Positions 48,549 through 61,932 of a stretch of 64,000 nt of DNA are shown in pieces. Below the pieces are notes generated by a model. It was not told where the DNA came from and ran no database searches. It saw only the letters and a list, made by a program, of their open reading frames with translations. The translations under genes were made by a program, and so were the position numbers. Numbering within the stretch: position 1 is the first letter of the stretch; each line of letters begins with the position of its first letter. This stretch comes from Eopsaltria australis (taxonomy: Eukaryota; Chordata; Aves; Passeriformes; Petroicidae), in NCBI GenBank assembly GCA_034509425.1, contig JAVTVJ010000069.1, forward strand, positions 2,301,501 through 2,365,500, read 5' to 3'.

Positions 48549-49525
48549 AGATCAGAAGAGTTACAGTTTTGAGGACTTGATTTTTAAATACAAAGTTCAG
48601 ATCTTTAGCATCCCTACTGCTTTCCCTTCCATCTTCCCTTTCTTGTCCTCCTTCCAGCTCTTTCACAAGTCTTTGGTTCATTTAGAATATACATATTTTC
48701 AGTTGAAGTACTCTTATTTTCCATCCCTTCTTATTGTAATACTCTTAAATATTGTAATTGTTGTAGTTTTTGTGTAGTAAAACATCTTGAGCAAAATGAA
48801 ATAGAGAATCCCAAAGTGCTGATACATTTTGGAAGTCATTCCTATTTCGTTTTTAAAACAGTTGGACTCCTGACTAATCAGAAGAGAGCATTGATATTTT
48901 TAAAGCTTGCATGTCATATGTAGTAGACACACTCGGATACTTTAACATAAACCTGCATTTCCAAGTAACTTGTTAATCTTTCTGTTAAAATGTTTACCTA
49001 TTACTTTGATAAACAAGTAATGACTTTGAGCCTTTTCTGTAATGATGGATTTGCTTAGATAGCCATGAACCAGAGGGTTTTTTTTAATTTTTTTTTTTTG
49101 CCAAGTAGTTGCTTTGAGAGTAGACTATTTGAGCTAGATCAAAATTTGGTATTTGACTGACTGGGAGAATAGATCCTTGTACACTCAAAATTAAGGCTGT
49201 GTTTTATAGAAAAAATGTTTCTGGATTGCTACACAGTGGATAACAATTGAAATTAAAATTGTTAAATTCCTGGGGTCTTTGTGGTACTTGGTTGAATATT
49301 TCCCCTTAATTGGTGCAGGAGAAAAAATATTTATTGAACATAGCAATTAGTTATATAATTTGCTGTTCATGAAAGAAAATTTGCCAACTTTTTGGTATTG
49401 AAATAATGATGGAGCAAGTTTTGTTTCCAGTCCTTTTTGAACTTTTGGAAGTATGGATGGAAAAACCTACAGCTACATGTAAACCTTTTTTTCCCCTCAA
49501 TAAAAGTTAAGTCCACTGATAATGT
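48549..49525 (+). other. TRA2A 3' UTR
   Basis: About 0.97 kb from the stop to the expected cleavage site, 10-25 nt past the AATAAA at 49499-49504. AU-rich with a T-rich patch near 49077-49099. Confidence 0.75.
49499..49504 (+). promoter_or_regulatory. TRA2A polyadenylation signal
   Basis: AATAAA followed about 25 nt later by the GT/T-rich AATGTGGTTTCTTGTCTTTC, the classic downstream element arrangement. Use of other weaker sites is possible. Confidence 0.75.
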
Positions 49526-50259
49526 GGTTTCTTGTCTTTCATTCTGCATTTTGTGTCACTTTGGAATATAGTTTAAACAATACTGGGGTGTGAGTGACAA
49601 AGTCAGCTTTTATCTGTCTTGTCAGGTGCCTTGTCTTCCCTGAGAATCACTGTGTGGTGATACGGAATGGCTAAGCAGAGTGGGTAATCCAGCTTTCTCT
49701 TGTTCCATCTTTGACACTTGCTGGAGTTGTGGTGAGGTGATTGAATGGGAGAAACACTATTGACTTTGTTTAGCCTTTTGACAAGTGGCTGGTTGAATAT
49801 TGATGTTGCCACAGCAAAAGGAATATGACCACAAAGCCCTTGCAGCAAATTTTCATCCTGATTGTCAGGGAATGCCACCAAAAGAGTTTGTCATGATTTT
49901 AAGAGGGTAAGTGTATGAAATATAATTAATTGCGTTAGCTATTTCTGAGTGTTGGTGCCAGGAACTGTTAACAAGTAGTTAAAAGAAACATCAGCACACA
50001 TCTTAAAAGCTTGATAGAATATGCGAGGAGAAATTGGTCACAAAACTAGTTCTAGCTAGTTACTGCTCAATACCTTTGAATCCATGTCTTATCCATAAAT
50101 TGCAGTTGAAAACTCTTAGTCAATTGAAAGCAGGGTGGCTGAAACACTGAAAGTAAATCTTTCAACTGATGAATTTACCAGTATTTATTGGTGATCCAGA
50201 CAAATTAGGAAATGTTAAGATAACTCTTCACCGTAAACCAAAATCCCAGTATCTCACAA

Positions 50260-51476
50260 CCAAGGGATCAGGCCCTACCAGCATGGGTTTAGGAAAGGCA
50301 GGTCCTGCCTGACCAACCTGATCTCCTGTGACCCACTTAGTGGAAGAGGGAAAAGCTGTGCATCTTGTCTACCTGGACTTCAGCAAAGCCTTTGATAGAT
50401 AGTGTCTTCTAGAAAAGCTGGCAGCCCATGGTTTGGACTGTTGCACTCTTCACTGAGTAAAAAAGTCTGGATATTTGGCCCCAGAGGGTGGAGGTAGATG
50501 GTGGCTCATCCAGCTATTGGCCAGTCACAAGAGGTTCCCCAGGGCTCAGCACTGGGGCCAGTCCTGTTCCATATCTTTGTCAGTGATCTGGATAAGGGGA
50601 TTGAGTGCACCCTCAGCAAGCTTGCAGATGATGCCAAGCTGGGTGGGAGTGTTGATCTACAGGAGGGTGGGAGATTTCTGCAGTGGGAATCTGGACAGGC
50701 TGGATCAATGGGCTGACGTTCAAAAAGGTGAAGTGTCGAGTACTGCACTTGGGTCACAGCAATCCCAGACAGTGCTACAGGCTGGGGGCAGAGTGGCTGA
50801 AAACTTGCTTGGCGGAAAAGGACCTGGAGGTGCTGGTCCACAAGCCACCTGAACATGAGTCAGGAGTGAGCCCAGGTGGCCAAGAAGGCCAATGGCAACC
50901 TGGCTTGGATCAAGGATAGTGTGGCCAGCAAGATCAGGACAGTGATTGTTCCTCTATACTAGGCACTGGTGAGGCCACACCTCAAATCCTGTGTCCAGTT
51001 TTGGGCTCCTGGGTTCAAGAAAGACATTGAGGTGCTGGAGTGTGTCCAGGGAAGGGCAGTGGAGCTGGGGAAGGGTCTAGAGCACAAGTCCTGTGTGGAA
51101 TGTCTGAGAGAGCGGAGGGGGTTTAGCCTGGAGAAAAGGAGGCTCTGGGGGTGACCACATCACTCTACAACTTCCTGAAGGACCCTGTAGAGAGGTGAGG
51201 ATCAGTCTCTTCCAGGTAATAAGTGATAGAAAAAGAGGACCGTGGCCTCAAGCTGTGCCAGGAGAGGTTCAGGTCGGACGTTAGGAAGGATCTCGTGACA
51301 GAAAGGGTTAAAATTGGAGTGGACTCCCCGCCCAGGGAAGTGGTGGAGTCACCATCCCTGAAGGTGTTGTGTTCCAATGTCGCACTTGGTGCCAAAGGTG
51401 GTGATTGGTCAAAGGTTGGACTTGATCTCAGAGGTCTTTTCCAGTCTGGATCATTCTGTATGAATTATAGAGAGTA
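50260..51476 (+). mobile_element. CR1 LINE, decayed 3' portion with reverse transcriptase
   Basis: About 1.2 kb of CR1 ORF2 and 3' UTR in plus orientation. Visible pieces across shifted frames are YLDFSKAFD (reverse-transcriptase motif, followed by a stop), [29 protein letters not shown] (FADD catalytic motif altered to LADD), [27 protein letters not shown]-type [14 protein letters not shown], and SLEKRRL. Then comes the 3' region with TCGGACGTTAGGAAGGATCT and GGAAGTGGTGGAGTCACCAT. Several frameshifts and stops make it inactive. The 5' limit is approximate. Confidence 0.93.
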
Positions 51477-53514
51477 GTGTGCAGAAACAGTGAGGCAGCC
51501 AGATGCAAAGGCATGGGGAGTAGGTGCAATGCAGGTTGAGGGAGGCATTCAGGCTCAGGGAGTTAGGATAAGAGGAAGTGAGAAAGGGAGGTGGCTACTT
51601 ACTGCAGTTTATGGTATTTGTGGCCTGTAATTGTCAAGGCTTGAGAAGTTAGATTTGCCAGCTAGGGAGGAGTTCAGCAAATAATGTTGCCTGGAAGCTG
51701 AAGGAGTGTTGCAATCCTTAGCTTGGAGGTTGTTGCTTCCAACAGATCGATCTGTCAACCTAAACATCCTACTTAGCACAAGTCCATATAAAGTTATCAG
51801 TGGTAGCAGCATTGTATTACATGGTTCATTTTGTGCTTCATGGTGAGTGATGTAAGGCAGTCTGTTTGAAGAACAGGTGAAAGTGGTAATTCTTACTGTA
51901 CTGGACATACTTGTAGATGTCTGAAATGTATGAATAATTGCTGGACTTAATTGGCCATCTCTAAAACTGACAGTCCTGAAATGGAAAGGGTAATTTGCAG
52001 CTGTTTCCTCATTTGTGGGTGGGGTTTTGTTGGTTGGTTGGTTGGTTGGGGTTTTTTAACTGAGATCACTTGGGCAGAGATCTCTGGGTTAGCAGGGTTT
52101 TTTTAACTTTTGTGGCTTGCATTCTCCCCAGGAATGGAAGTCTCATCTCTGCTTTGTTGTGAATGGGTTTAGGAACATTGTTTCTTTTAAGCTCCAGGTT
52201 CTGTATATTAAATTTGCCAAAGTAATTTTTACCCTGTTTCTGCAAACACAGCTACTGAAACATACATACTTTTCTCTAGACATTTTTGTACTGTTTGTCC
52301 TAGGTGAATTATTAGCACAGTCTTAACTCTGAACAAATACTACACTTTTGCAACAAAGTGAAAACAAGTCAACCGAAGTAAAACCCGTGATGTTACTCTG
52401 TACTAGTACACAGGAAGCTGAAGTTCAGAATGAATTGCAGGGAATATTTAAATACTGACAAACCTGACATTTATCTGGGTTTATGTATAGCCTCAATTCT
52501 AGGCGTAGCCTAGAGAATGCAAGATAACACTTGCTGTTAAATATGCTGTATTCCCAAATGCTTCCAAGAAGTGGCCACAAGAAGTTCACAACAGCTGCTA
52601 CCCAGGCCAGTCTGAGACTGAGTATGTAATGGAAAATTTGTACCCGATGACAACAGTTAAGAGACATACTGGTTTACATGTGGAGACAGAATACCTTCCA
52701 AGAGGGGGTGTGTGTATAAAGACAATGTACATGAGATGAAGTTTATTAAGACTATTGTTTAGTCATCTGTCCTATGTAACTATACTTCAAATCTCTAATG
52801 ACATTAAGAATTGGTATTGCGGTATTCAAGAAGGCATTTGGCTGTGGTGCTGCATGATGTGGAAATGGTGGGGCACAGGCAGGTAGAGCGTGCTTTTTGG
52901 GAAAGCACCTTCTGCTGCATGGCTTCACAAAGTAACAACAGGTCTGGCAGACTTAACACCACTGCCACCTTTTACTATCAGTCTGCTTAGCTGCTGCAGT
53001 CCTCTAGAACTAATGTGAGTAACCAGAGAAGAAAAACCATCTGGGATAAACATTTCCTATTGCTTTCTACAAAATCAATTTTTCTTTTTTTTTTGGCTGG
53101 GCAAATGATGTGAATGAATTTCCCTCATTCTCACAGCCACTGCCCTTGCCTTTTAAACAGCAGCATAAAGAACACAAAATGTACTTAAGCCACCTCACCT
53201 GCAGTAGCTGTAGACATAATTTCTTGCTTTGCTGACATTTTACTCCTGCATAAAACTTTTCGGATAGCACTGCGTCTGTACATGGACAGGTAGAGACTGT
53301 TAGGTTCAGCAGAGGAATGTTTTTCTGTATTTCATACACATGTATTTGTAAATACAACACTTTGATCAAGTAAAGGTAGAAAACAGTTTTCCTTAAGTAG
53401 GTCGGTATGTCCTGAGAGCACAAAAAATACCATCATCACACTTTCTCAGTTTGAGGTAACTTGTTATTAAACTGGAACAAATAAACCCTAATACTTTTCC
53501 TTCTACTGCTTTAG
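51477..53514. other. Intergenic, no gene recognised
   Basis: Ordinary sequence after the CR1, with a short TTGG repeat at 52029-52051. No motif-bearing open frame. Confidence 0.65.
52029..52051. repeat. (TTGG)n short tandem repeat
   Basis: Five uninterrupted GTTG/TTGG units followed by GGGG and T6. Confidence 0.8.
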
Positions 53515-53692
53515 ATACAGAAATTGAAACTGTTCATTAAAACTGGCAGATACACTAAGGGCCTTGGACAGGCTATGAGCCACTTCAGAGGGGCTGTTGC
53601 TGAATTTCCTGAGGAAGTGAGAGACCACCTTACACAGAATGATTTCTTAGCCTTTGTGGTAGCAACTGAGGCTACATTTTTGATATCTAATG
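53515..53692 (+). other. Unrecognised exon-like open block
   Basis: A 178 nt block preceded by the good pyrimidine tract and acceptor TTTTCCTTCTACTGCTTTAG and followed by AATG|GTAGAT, a possible donor. One frame is open from the acceptor through the donor to a TAA at 53722-53724. It reads as a plausible soluble, partly helical sequence (for example KTGRYTKGLGQAMSHFRGAV, FPEEVRDHLTQNDFLAFVV, ATEATFLISN). I cannot assign a family. It could be one exon of an unannotated plus-strand gene, a fossil or processed fragment, or chance. No partner exon was identified nearby. Confidence 0.35.
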
Positions 53693-54348
53693 GTAGATCT
53701 CTTTCACATTCAAATAGCAGCTAAATTGTTTTGGCAAAGCATGAAAGAAGATCTTTGTCAACAAAGGTCTGCAAACCTTTCTTTAAGTCAGTTCTTAACA
53801 AGTAGCTATGGTGCAAATAATTGTCCCACTGTGCAAAAGGCTAGTGGTGCTTCCTGTGTAAGATTATTTTTTAAGCTTAAAACGCAGTTGTTTCTCTGTC
53901 CCTCCCCCCTTTTTCTCTTTTTTCTTTTGTTTTTGGTGGAGCCTTCCAACTGTGAAGGTATCTGATAAATTAGGGATCAAGAATGGAGAATTGTGGTTAC
54001 CAAGAGCCAATATTGGTGGAACTGTTCCACCGATCTGATCTGATTCCACCCTCGTTCTCCTTCCAGTACTGCATTAGGACAAGGATGCACTCTCTGCACA
54101 GCATCTCAAGTTCAGTAATTTAGGATCTGCCAAAACTTCCAGGGTCAATTTTCTAATGCTGACCTAGTCCCGTAATACATGGATTACAGCAGCAGTGGAA
54201 AGCAGTACAAGCACAAGTAACCCTCCACTATGCTTCAGTATCTTTGTCTTTCAAGATTTTCCCCAAAGGAAAGTACAGACAGAGAACTCCTCAAGTAGCT
54301 TTCAGGTGTATCACAGGGGCTCGTATAGACCTTTATATTTGCTTTAAA

Positions 54349-54370
54349 CAAATAAATAAATAAATAAAAT
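54349..54370. repeat. (AAAT)n microsatellite
   Basis: Five uninterrupted AAAT units. Confidence 0.8.
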
Positions 54371-55325
54371 CTGTAAACTAACTGGGGTAGAACAGTGGAT
54401 CAGTTCTATGTAGAGTCCTGTCTTGCAGCTCTCTAGATGGAGGAACCTTCAGCTGCCCAGACCCCTTTCTCTCACTGTTCCATTTTTCCTCCTGGTCTCA
54501 GCATGATAAGTAGCCAGTCCTTTGCCAGTTTGGTTTGTGGATCCAAGGTTATGAGAGAGATGTGTATTTGCAGTACTACCTCAATAACACTAAGATGGTT
54601 CTCCTGTAAAACTCCTGGAGATAAAGAAAACCTGATGGATGGCTAAAGGTAGCTGATGTTTATACCTTATATGATGTTGGGATTCAGTAATTTGGAGTAA
54701 CTCTACTGTCTTTTATAGGTTCTATGGAAGCAAACACCTAAATCCCACAGCAGTGCAGGAGAGAGGAACGATGGAGCATTGATTACTAAATCACTGTTGA
54801 TGATACATGATTCCACTGCACTAACCACACACATCATTACAAATATTGTCTAGTATCTAATCTCACAATAAACACACGAACTGCCTTCACCAGGGAACAT
54901 TCAGCTGGTTGATGACTCTCACGTGCACTGCTGGGATATTTTGGTGTGATCTGAGCTGTGGTAGGATGGCAACAGAATGGAGGACTCTGCCAGCCAGCAG
55001 CTGTCTCCTGCTTCTCACCTTTCACAGTCTAACTTGCTTTCCTAGTGCTCCTATTTCTTGTCTCCTCCTTGATCTAGAAGTCAGTTTTCCCCTTTCTCCG
55101 GACCACTGGATGCAGTGCAGGATTGGGCAGAGAGAAGCATCACCTAGGGAACAAAAAGGTGATCTCTTTCACCCTGAGAAACACCAGGTACCAAATCCCA
55201 TGGTTACTTTACAGCTGAATTTTGTCTGGTTGATGATCTTCTCTCCCCAACAGAGCTGCTTGCTTGGATTTCTGTGTTACATCTTTAACAGTTTTGTGTG
55301 GTAAGTGCTAAGAAACTGGTCTTTT

Positions 55326-55449
55326 AAAAAAAACCAAAAAAACAAAAAACACCCCTGAAACCCCACAAATACAAACAAAACAAAAAAAGCCCTAAAATCC
55401 CCCAAAACCATTATCCTCACCCACACAACAAAAATCCACCCCAAGCCCC
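55326..55449. repeat. A/C-rich low-complexity tract
   Basis: About 120 bp composed almost only of A and C, with runs such as A8, C5 and many AAAAC steps. Reverse complement is T/G-rich. Confidence 0.8.
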
Positions 55450-58400
55450 AAAGATTTTAACAGTGCATCAAATACAACTTCAATCTGACAATTTATATAG
55501 TTCTAAGAGGCATGAATATTTTTCTTCCTTCAGAGCAATTAATTAACTTTAGGGGAAGGTTAATTACAGGCAGTCAAGCTTTCCATTAGCTAAGCACTGA
55601 CATCCCCAGCTGCTGCTCCTAGCCAGGTACGGCACTGCTGCTCAGCACCTCTTGCTCTCACTGGCTCTCTTCTCCCCCCACTGCAAGGTGTGGAGCCCAG
55701 GAAAGTGTGCTGAGTGCTCTGTTCTCCTTGGCAAAGAGGGGAAAAAAAAGCAGAGATAACAGGTCCTAACCTGTATTTCACATTCCAAAGCCTTTCTTCT
55801 TTGTGTATCAGCGGACATCTGAGCAGGGAAGGTGCCAGCCTCATCCCACTGGAGCATGTCCAAAGGAACATCCAGCAGACCTGCTGCCTCTTTAGAGCAG
55901 GTACAGCTGGGTTATTTGCCAAGCTGAAGATCGGCTTTTTGCTTGTGTCAAAATGTCCTTCCTATGTTTACAACAAACGCAAGTAATAATTAAAGTCATT
56001 GGTGCCAAATCTTCTGCTTGAGCAGTGGCAGTAGCACAAGTCACACGGCTGTCACTGTGCAGCCAGTGTGGCCCTGAACATCCCTCCAGTGCTGCTGGCT
56101 CTGCCAGACAGTGCTTGATACCATCACATCCACTGCTGGCACTTCAGAGAAAAAGTAGCAAGGGCAAAACTTCACTAAAAAAACCCCAAAATCTCTGGTG
56201 CTGGGCTAACACACAGAGCGGAATGCAAAGTGTAGGGTTTTTTATTGTTTTAAAATTAAACATTCTACCAAAGTCTAGATTTCCAGACTGTTTTATATAC
56301 AGTGTGTTTAATTTCTATCTACTGGAGACTAGAAGGGAACCATGGAGCAACTCACCTGAGAATTTCATAGAAAGGAGTTAAGAACAGTAGATCTTCAAAG
56401 TATAAAAAGACAAAACCTTATGGAAGTTAACAACTGGACTAAATATTGATACAGCTGCAAATATTCTCTGGAAAGGAAAATTCTTACTGGGATCAAGTCA
56501 CCTGATGGGGTGGGAATGTAGGAGGACAGGATGGGTGCATGGATAACCTTGGAGAGAATATTTACTCTCAGTTTTCCACATATGAAGATGAGGCTCATAA
56601 ATGCTCTTCTTTCAATGTTTATTTGTTCTGTTCCAGCTTCGGAAGACGGTGGACGATTTGCAAGAAAGATGATAAAGCAATGTTATATAATAGAAAAATA
56701 AGTTTATAAAGCCTAAGCTGCTCCTGACAGATGCAGAACACATAAGAGTGGCCTCATGCTCAGGGACAGCCTTAAGGACTGGTCTGTCTGGTCCCAAGCA
56801 GATGTCAGAGGAGAGGATGAGTTTTCAGAGGCTCCAGTCCTGGAACTAAAAAATACAAGAGGTTTCTTTCTCACATGGATTCAGTTGATGAAGGAACAGA
56901 CAGCTTTCTTCAGTCTGAGCAAGGGGTTGAGCCCTATGTCTCAGTCCATGCTTATCCCACCCCACCCATGATGTCCCCAGCCCAGTGCTGGTTGGGAGAC
57001 CCCTCCTTGCTGAGCACCCATGCAATGCCTGCAAGCTGCACATTGCAGAGCAGTTAGAAACACAGGCTCAAACACCAAGGCATTTAAAAAAATATTACAG
57101 AATCCACATTTTACTATTCCCTTAAACTTCTACTGTTTAGCACATCTTTGATTGAACCACAGAGTTAATTTAGGTCTTCAAAGCCAGAGAAACCTGAGAT
57201 CTTAACTACAGAAATCAGAGTCACTCAGGACTGTGATTATTCCTGATTTAATAAAAAAGCAGTTGTACAGGCCAGTCCAGAGGCTGACCATACAGTCTAA
57301 ACCTCCCACCAGTAGCACCCAAGTGAGTTTAGGCTCACTCTCTCCCCCAACAACCCCCCAGCCCCCACTGTCAAATGGGGTCCTGGGCTGCAGGTGTTCC
57401 CCACCTTAAAATCTGGGGGACTGCTGTGGGCAAGAGCTGGGAGCTCCTCTACCCACTCCCAGCCCTAGGAAAGACAAAACATTCTCCCATTTCTCTGCTG
57501 CCAAAACTGGGGGTTGAGGATTTCTAAGCTTGAGGACCTCCTGCAGCTGAGCACTGACCGATGCCAGCCAGGAGTTCCTAAGGGATTCCCCATCCTCTGC
57601 CCTGCCAATCCCAGGGGAATGGGGAGAGAAACTTGGTCAGTCAGAGACTCAGCAGCTCCATCACCTGCTCTGGGGCAGCTCCCAAATCCAACCACACTGT
57701 GCTGCAAGCCCAGCTGCTCCTGTGGCTGTCAGAGCAGGTAGATTGGAAGTAACTGGTTTTATATTTGGGCTGTGGGGAACAGAAGTATTTAGAAAGCTTG
57801 AATCGTGGCCATCTTGTTTGAACCCTTAGGAAAGAAAGTGCTACTTGTGCTCCAGATTTCCATTTCTTTTTTAAATGGCCAGAGGAGTCCAGGGATGAAT
57901 AAATTAAAAAGTTAATTTTTTCCTCATGAGGGTCCTTGGTGCCCATCTCTGACAGGGGGGCACAGAGAATCTATGGCTGCTTCTGCCCCCTTCCATTTGT
58001 GCTTAACCCCTGCCTTGCCATGCCTCTGACCTTTTCAGTTTGAGAAAGATATTTCTGTGTTGCACCTGTGAGGAAGACTCAGTGGAGCCTTCATCTGAGG
58101 CATGGCCACACTACAGCACAGCAGCAGCTCCAGGCAAGCCTGCACAGTGGTCAGCCAGAATGGAGCTTGGACCCCACACCTGAGCACTTCCCCTCTAGGC
58201 TGTGTCCAGGTGAAACAGCAAGTGATGGTTTGGCACCTCCACGTGTACCTCGAGATGAGCAAGGTGCTGCTGGCTCTCCGTGCCTGGGTGTGTCTCAGCT
58301 GTCTCCAAAAGCAGAAGAGCAGAGGTTTTCACTCAAACCCTGGTGCGGTGACACAACCAGGTCAAACACTGCTCAGACAGCACACATGAAATCCTGAGGG

Positions 58401-61400
58401 GGAGACAAGAGTGAAATCAAGAGGCTGATACCTGGCTAGAATGTATCAAAACCTTAAACTGGGAAAACTTCGAATGAAATTATTTTGCCTGAGTTCTCAG
58501 ACTGCAAAAAGAAACAACTTCTCTGGCGAATTGTGGATTTCCAGCTACTCACTGAGAGGAAATCTTCATTGCCTGTTGGAACTGCACAACAAGGGATACT
58601 AAAGTAGCATCTGCCTGCTTCTTTGTCTTTTTCTTTGTGACTGTTGCAAGTCTTCTTTGACTAAGAATATTATTTATCAATTGAATTAACTAATAGAAGC
58701 AGGTAACTGGGAAATTGCTAGACCTGTGAAGGATATGCCTGTTTTTTAAATGAACTCCTCACAGTGGGCAGATCACTTGCTTATTTCTTCCTTCTTCAAA
58801 GCATCTTCAAAATATTTTTTCACAGTGGGCATTTTAGAGTTCTCACTTTTTTCTGATTCTTGTTGTGGCCACTAGTGCCTGACTTTCTGGGGTATTGTAC
58901 ACTGTGTAGGAAAGGAGAAAGTGAGCAAGAGATCTCTAATGCATAAGAGGAGTAAGTAAGCAAATATAATGGGAATTAAGTAGATAATAGGGCTGGAGTA
59001 TCCACAGTGGGGGGAGTGTGGAGGAACCAGTCAAATGAAAACTTTGCTAAAGTTTGCAGCAAAATGAGCAGACCAAACCTTATCTAAAATCAAAAGCTTT
59101 ATTTTCTAACCATGGACCTATCCTTCTGCAAGGGATCCTGAGCCCAAACTCCATGGAGGAATGAGTAGAAGAGCTGATGGTTTTGCACTAACCTGCCTCA
59201 GAACACTGAGGTTCCCACACAGAAATGCACCTTTGAGGAGATGGAAAGCTTTAACATCACCCTTGGAGCTTAGCAGGGAAAGAAAGGCACTCTCAGAGAA
59301 GGGTTTTGTTTAATGAGATAGGCACCACAGAGGTCTAAAGGAGGCAGACCTATAGACAATGCCACAGAGAAGACTCCTGCAGTAAGACTAGAGATGAGGA
59401 GTAGGGTTTTTACAGAGATACATGGACTCTCATGTCCTGCCTTTAGAAATAAAAGTCACTCAAAAATTTTTCTTATTGTTCCACTTTGGCACGAGGAGAA
59501 AAACAGTGACTCCTTTCCCTTATGGTGTGATCAGAAACCCACTGACAGTCCATAGCAATTGGGACTCCTCTTTCCAGGCAGGAGACAGCAAAAGTGAGTG
59601 GGGGAGAAACTCCAGGTGTCACTGGGTGCAAGATCCCAGCTTTTGCTTGTCTGAATAGGACCAAAATCTGGATTCAGCCTGGATTCAACCCCTCTGATCT
59701 TTTAAAACACATCTTCATCTTTTTTTCTTGACAAGAACTTCTGGTAATAGCTGTTTTTAAAGGAAATTTTAGTGGTAATTCCCTTAGTCTTGGAATAGGT
59801 GCAGATTCTTAAATTCCTGTAACAACTGTCAGTCAGGAAGCAGAGCTGATACAACGAGAAAGCAGAAGGAAGAGAAGGATGAGGAAGAGGAGGATGGGAA
59901 CAGGAATGTATCCATTCCACAACTTGTTTCCTGGAGAAAACTGCAGCATCTTCTTACTCACTAGAGCAATAGACTAGGAAATGTGGATGTAATGTTTAAG
60001 TAGGAAAAGTGTGTAATGTTTATTTATGTTCTTATTTTTAAACAAAACTAGTGAGGCTTAACCATCCTCAACAGACAGTTTTTATTTATATGAAGTGTAG
60101 TAACCTTCTAAAGGACAATGCTTGGTTCCAAATCCACACTGCCTGGACTAATCACTTTTAGAGACTTACCCACTTTTCCCTTCTCTGCCCTGAAAGGAGC
60201 CCTGAATACCATTTCTAAACAGCAAGCTTCCAAGGTATCACAGGTGTTAACCTTTAAAGTAGCAGCCCAAATTACCAACTATCCCCTTTGAGACAGTGTC
60301 ACTCTGTCTCTCCATGCAGATGGTCTGTGCTGCCCTGAGGAAGAGCTGGGCTGGGTTAGCAGAGAATCAGCAGAGCAGGTCTGATGGCTTTCCACCTCTG
60401 CACTGTCTCCTGAGTTGGGGCAGTTTTGCCTCTTGGCTTCTGCACCCAGTTCAGCCACTGGGTATGTGAAGTTAAGCAAAACCTCTGACACTCCAAGCAT
60501 TTAAGATAAATTTTTTGGATAGGCATTTATTTTTACATTAATAAAAGCATTCCCAGTATTAATTTTAGTAGAGAAGTGCCTCAGGAGTGCTGTAGCTGTT
60601 GAGTGCTGTGAAGGTGTCATTGCTGCTTTCACAAGTTTGGAAACACTTGTTGCTTAAAGGTGATTTGAGTGCAGGATTTGCCCTTTATTCCATGCAATCT
60701 TACAGGAACAGTGGTTCCAGAGGTGTAACTGGGATGTCTTATGAACACCAAGTTATTAAGGTGTTTGATGGACAGGAAAGCTGTGTTTATCACAGAGGCA
60801 CTGTAAAAACCTCTCCAGCTTCTATAAGAACTTGTTCTCTTTTGGGGATTCATCTGGATGAATTTTCTGCAACATCTGATTTCTTACCCCTTCCCCACTT
60901 GTCCTGTAAAGCACACAGAGAGAGTATAGGGAAAATGTTCCTGGAGGTGAAGCAGAAAGCTCATGGCTCCTGCCCTGATGGGCTTTCTACTTACCTGGGA
61001 CAGACCTACAGTCACAACTTTCCAACATCTGTGGTGTGTGTCACAGTGATGCCTGTCTCACCCTGGAGGAGCACCTGGCTCCTGCCCCCTGCCCTCCCAG
61101 CTTGTGCAGCCTCAGGGTGCCAAGGGAGAAGCTGTGTCCCTCACCACCATGAGCTGGTGAGCCAGCCCAGCATGCCATCCTGAGGCTGCAGGTGATAAAT
61201 GATGGCTGTCTCTGGCAAAGTCTGTGTCCCCAAGATGAAATTCACTCCTTCTACAACTTCTCAAGGAAAAAGTAAATCCCAGCTGCTGCTTCTGTTGCAG
61301 CACACCGCATGGGGAAGCTTAGCAAATCCAGGGAAGGGGGTTGGTGTCGTCTCTGGTTGAACCAAGAGCAGCTGTCGATGTATCCAGTTCTGGGCTTCAG

Positions 61401-61860
61401 CACCCACCTACCCCATCGGGACTGGTGAAATGGATATGGGGAGGTAACCAGGGTCTAAGAGCAGCATCTCTGATCATCTCTTGCTGAGCCTGGAGAGTGG
61501 CAGAGAGGATTTCCACTTGAATACCTACCCAGATAGCTAAAATCATCTTCTGCGGCATGTGGAAATATAAACCTTCCTTTTCCCGCCTGCTAAAGCCACC
61601 TGCTGTTGTCCCCTCCTGCTTTCTACTTTTAGCTCATTAGTTCCACTGCGACTACACTCTGCTGTCTCACTGCCTTTTACTGAAGGCACGTCACAGGCAA
61701 CTGAATGTATCTGAGCAGCTGTTTGACCCGCTTGCTGCTGAAAAGCAGCACGGACCAGCGTTGAGTCCCTAATTAATAACAGCCCCGGGGAAGAAGCAGC
61801 CCCAAAAACTCTGACCGCTCCAAACATTGCCAAGGTATTTTTGTCACACTCTCCTTTTTA

Positions 61861-61932
61861 GAAGTTGGATTTGTTGATGCTTGTGGGTCTCTTCCAACTC
61901 AGGATATTCTATGATTCTCTGATTCTCTGATT
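61861..61932 (+). mobile_element. CR1 LINE 3' tail fragment
   Basis: About 72 bp with the diagnostic CR1 end GTGGGTCTCTTCCAACTCAG, then GATATTCTATG and two ATTCTCTG-type terminal repeats. A very short 5'-truncated insertion. Confidence 0.9.

Larger units (their letters stand above)
53725..61860. other. Intergenic, no gene recognised
   Basis: About 8 kb of ordinary composition. Several open frames of 60-194 codons occur on both strands, but none has recognisable domains, good start context or convincing splice sites. A/C-rich and AAAT low-complexity tracts are listed separately. Confidence 0.6.

Noticed and set aside
55590..55986. Overlapping open frames on both strands near 55.6-56.0 kb
   Set aside because: No domain, no good start or splice context, and both strands open in the same place, which suggests chance.
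60599..61183. 194-codon plus-strand open frame
   Set aside because: Begins with TTG rather than ATG, has no recognisable motif, and shows no promoter, splice or polyadenylation context. Probably chance.
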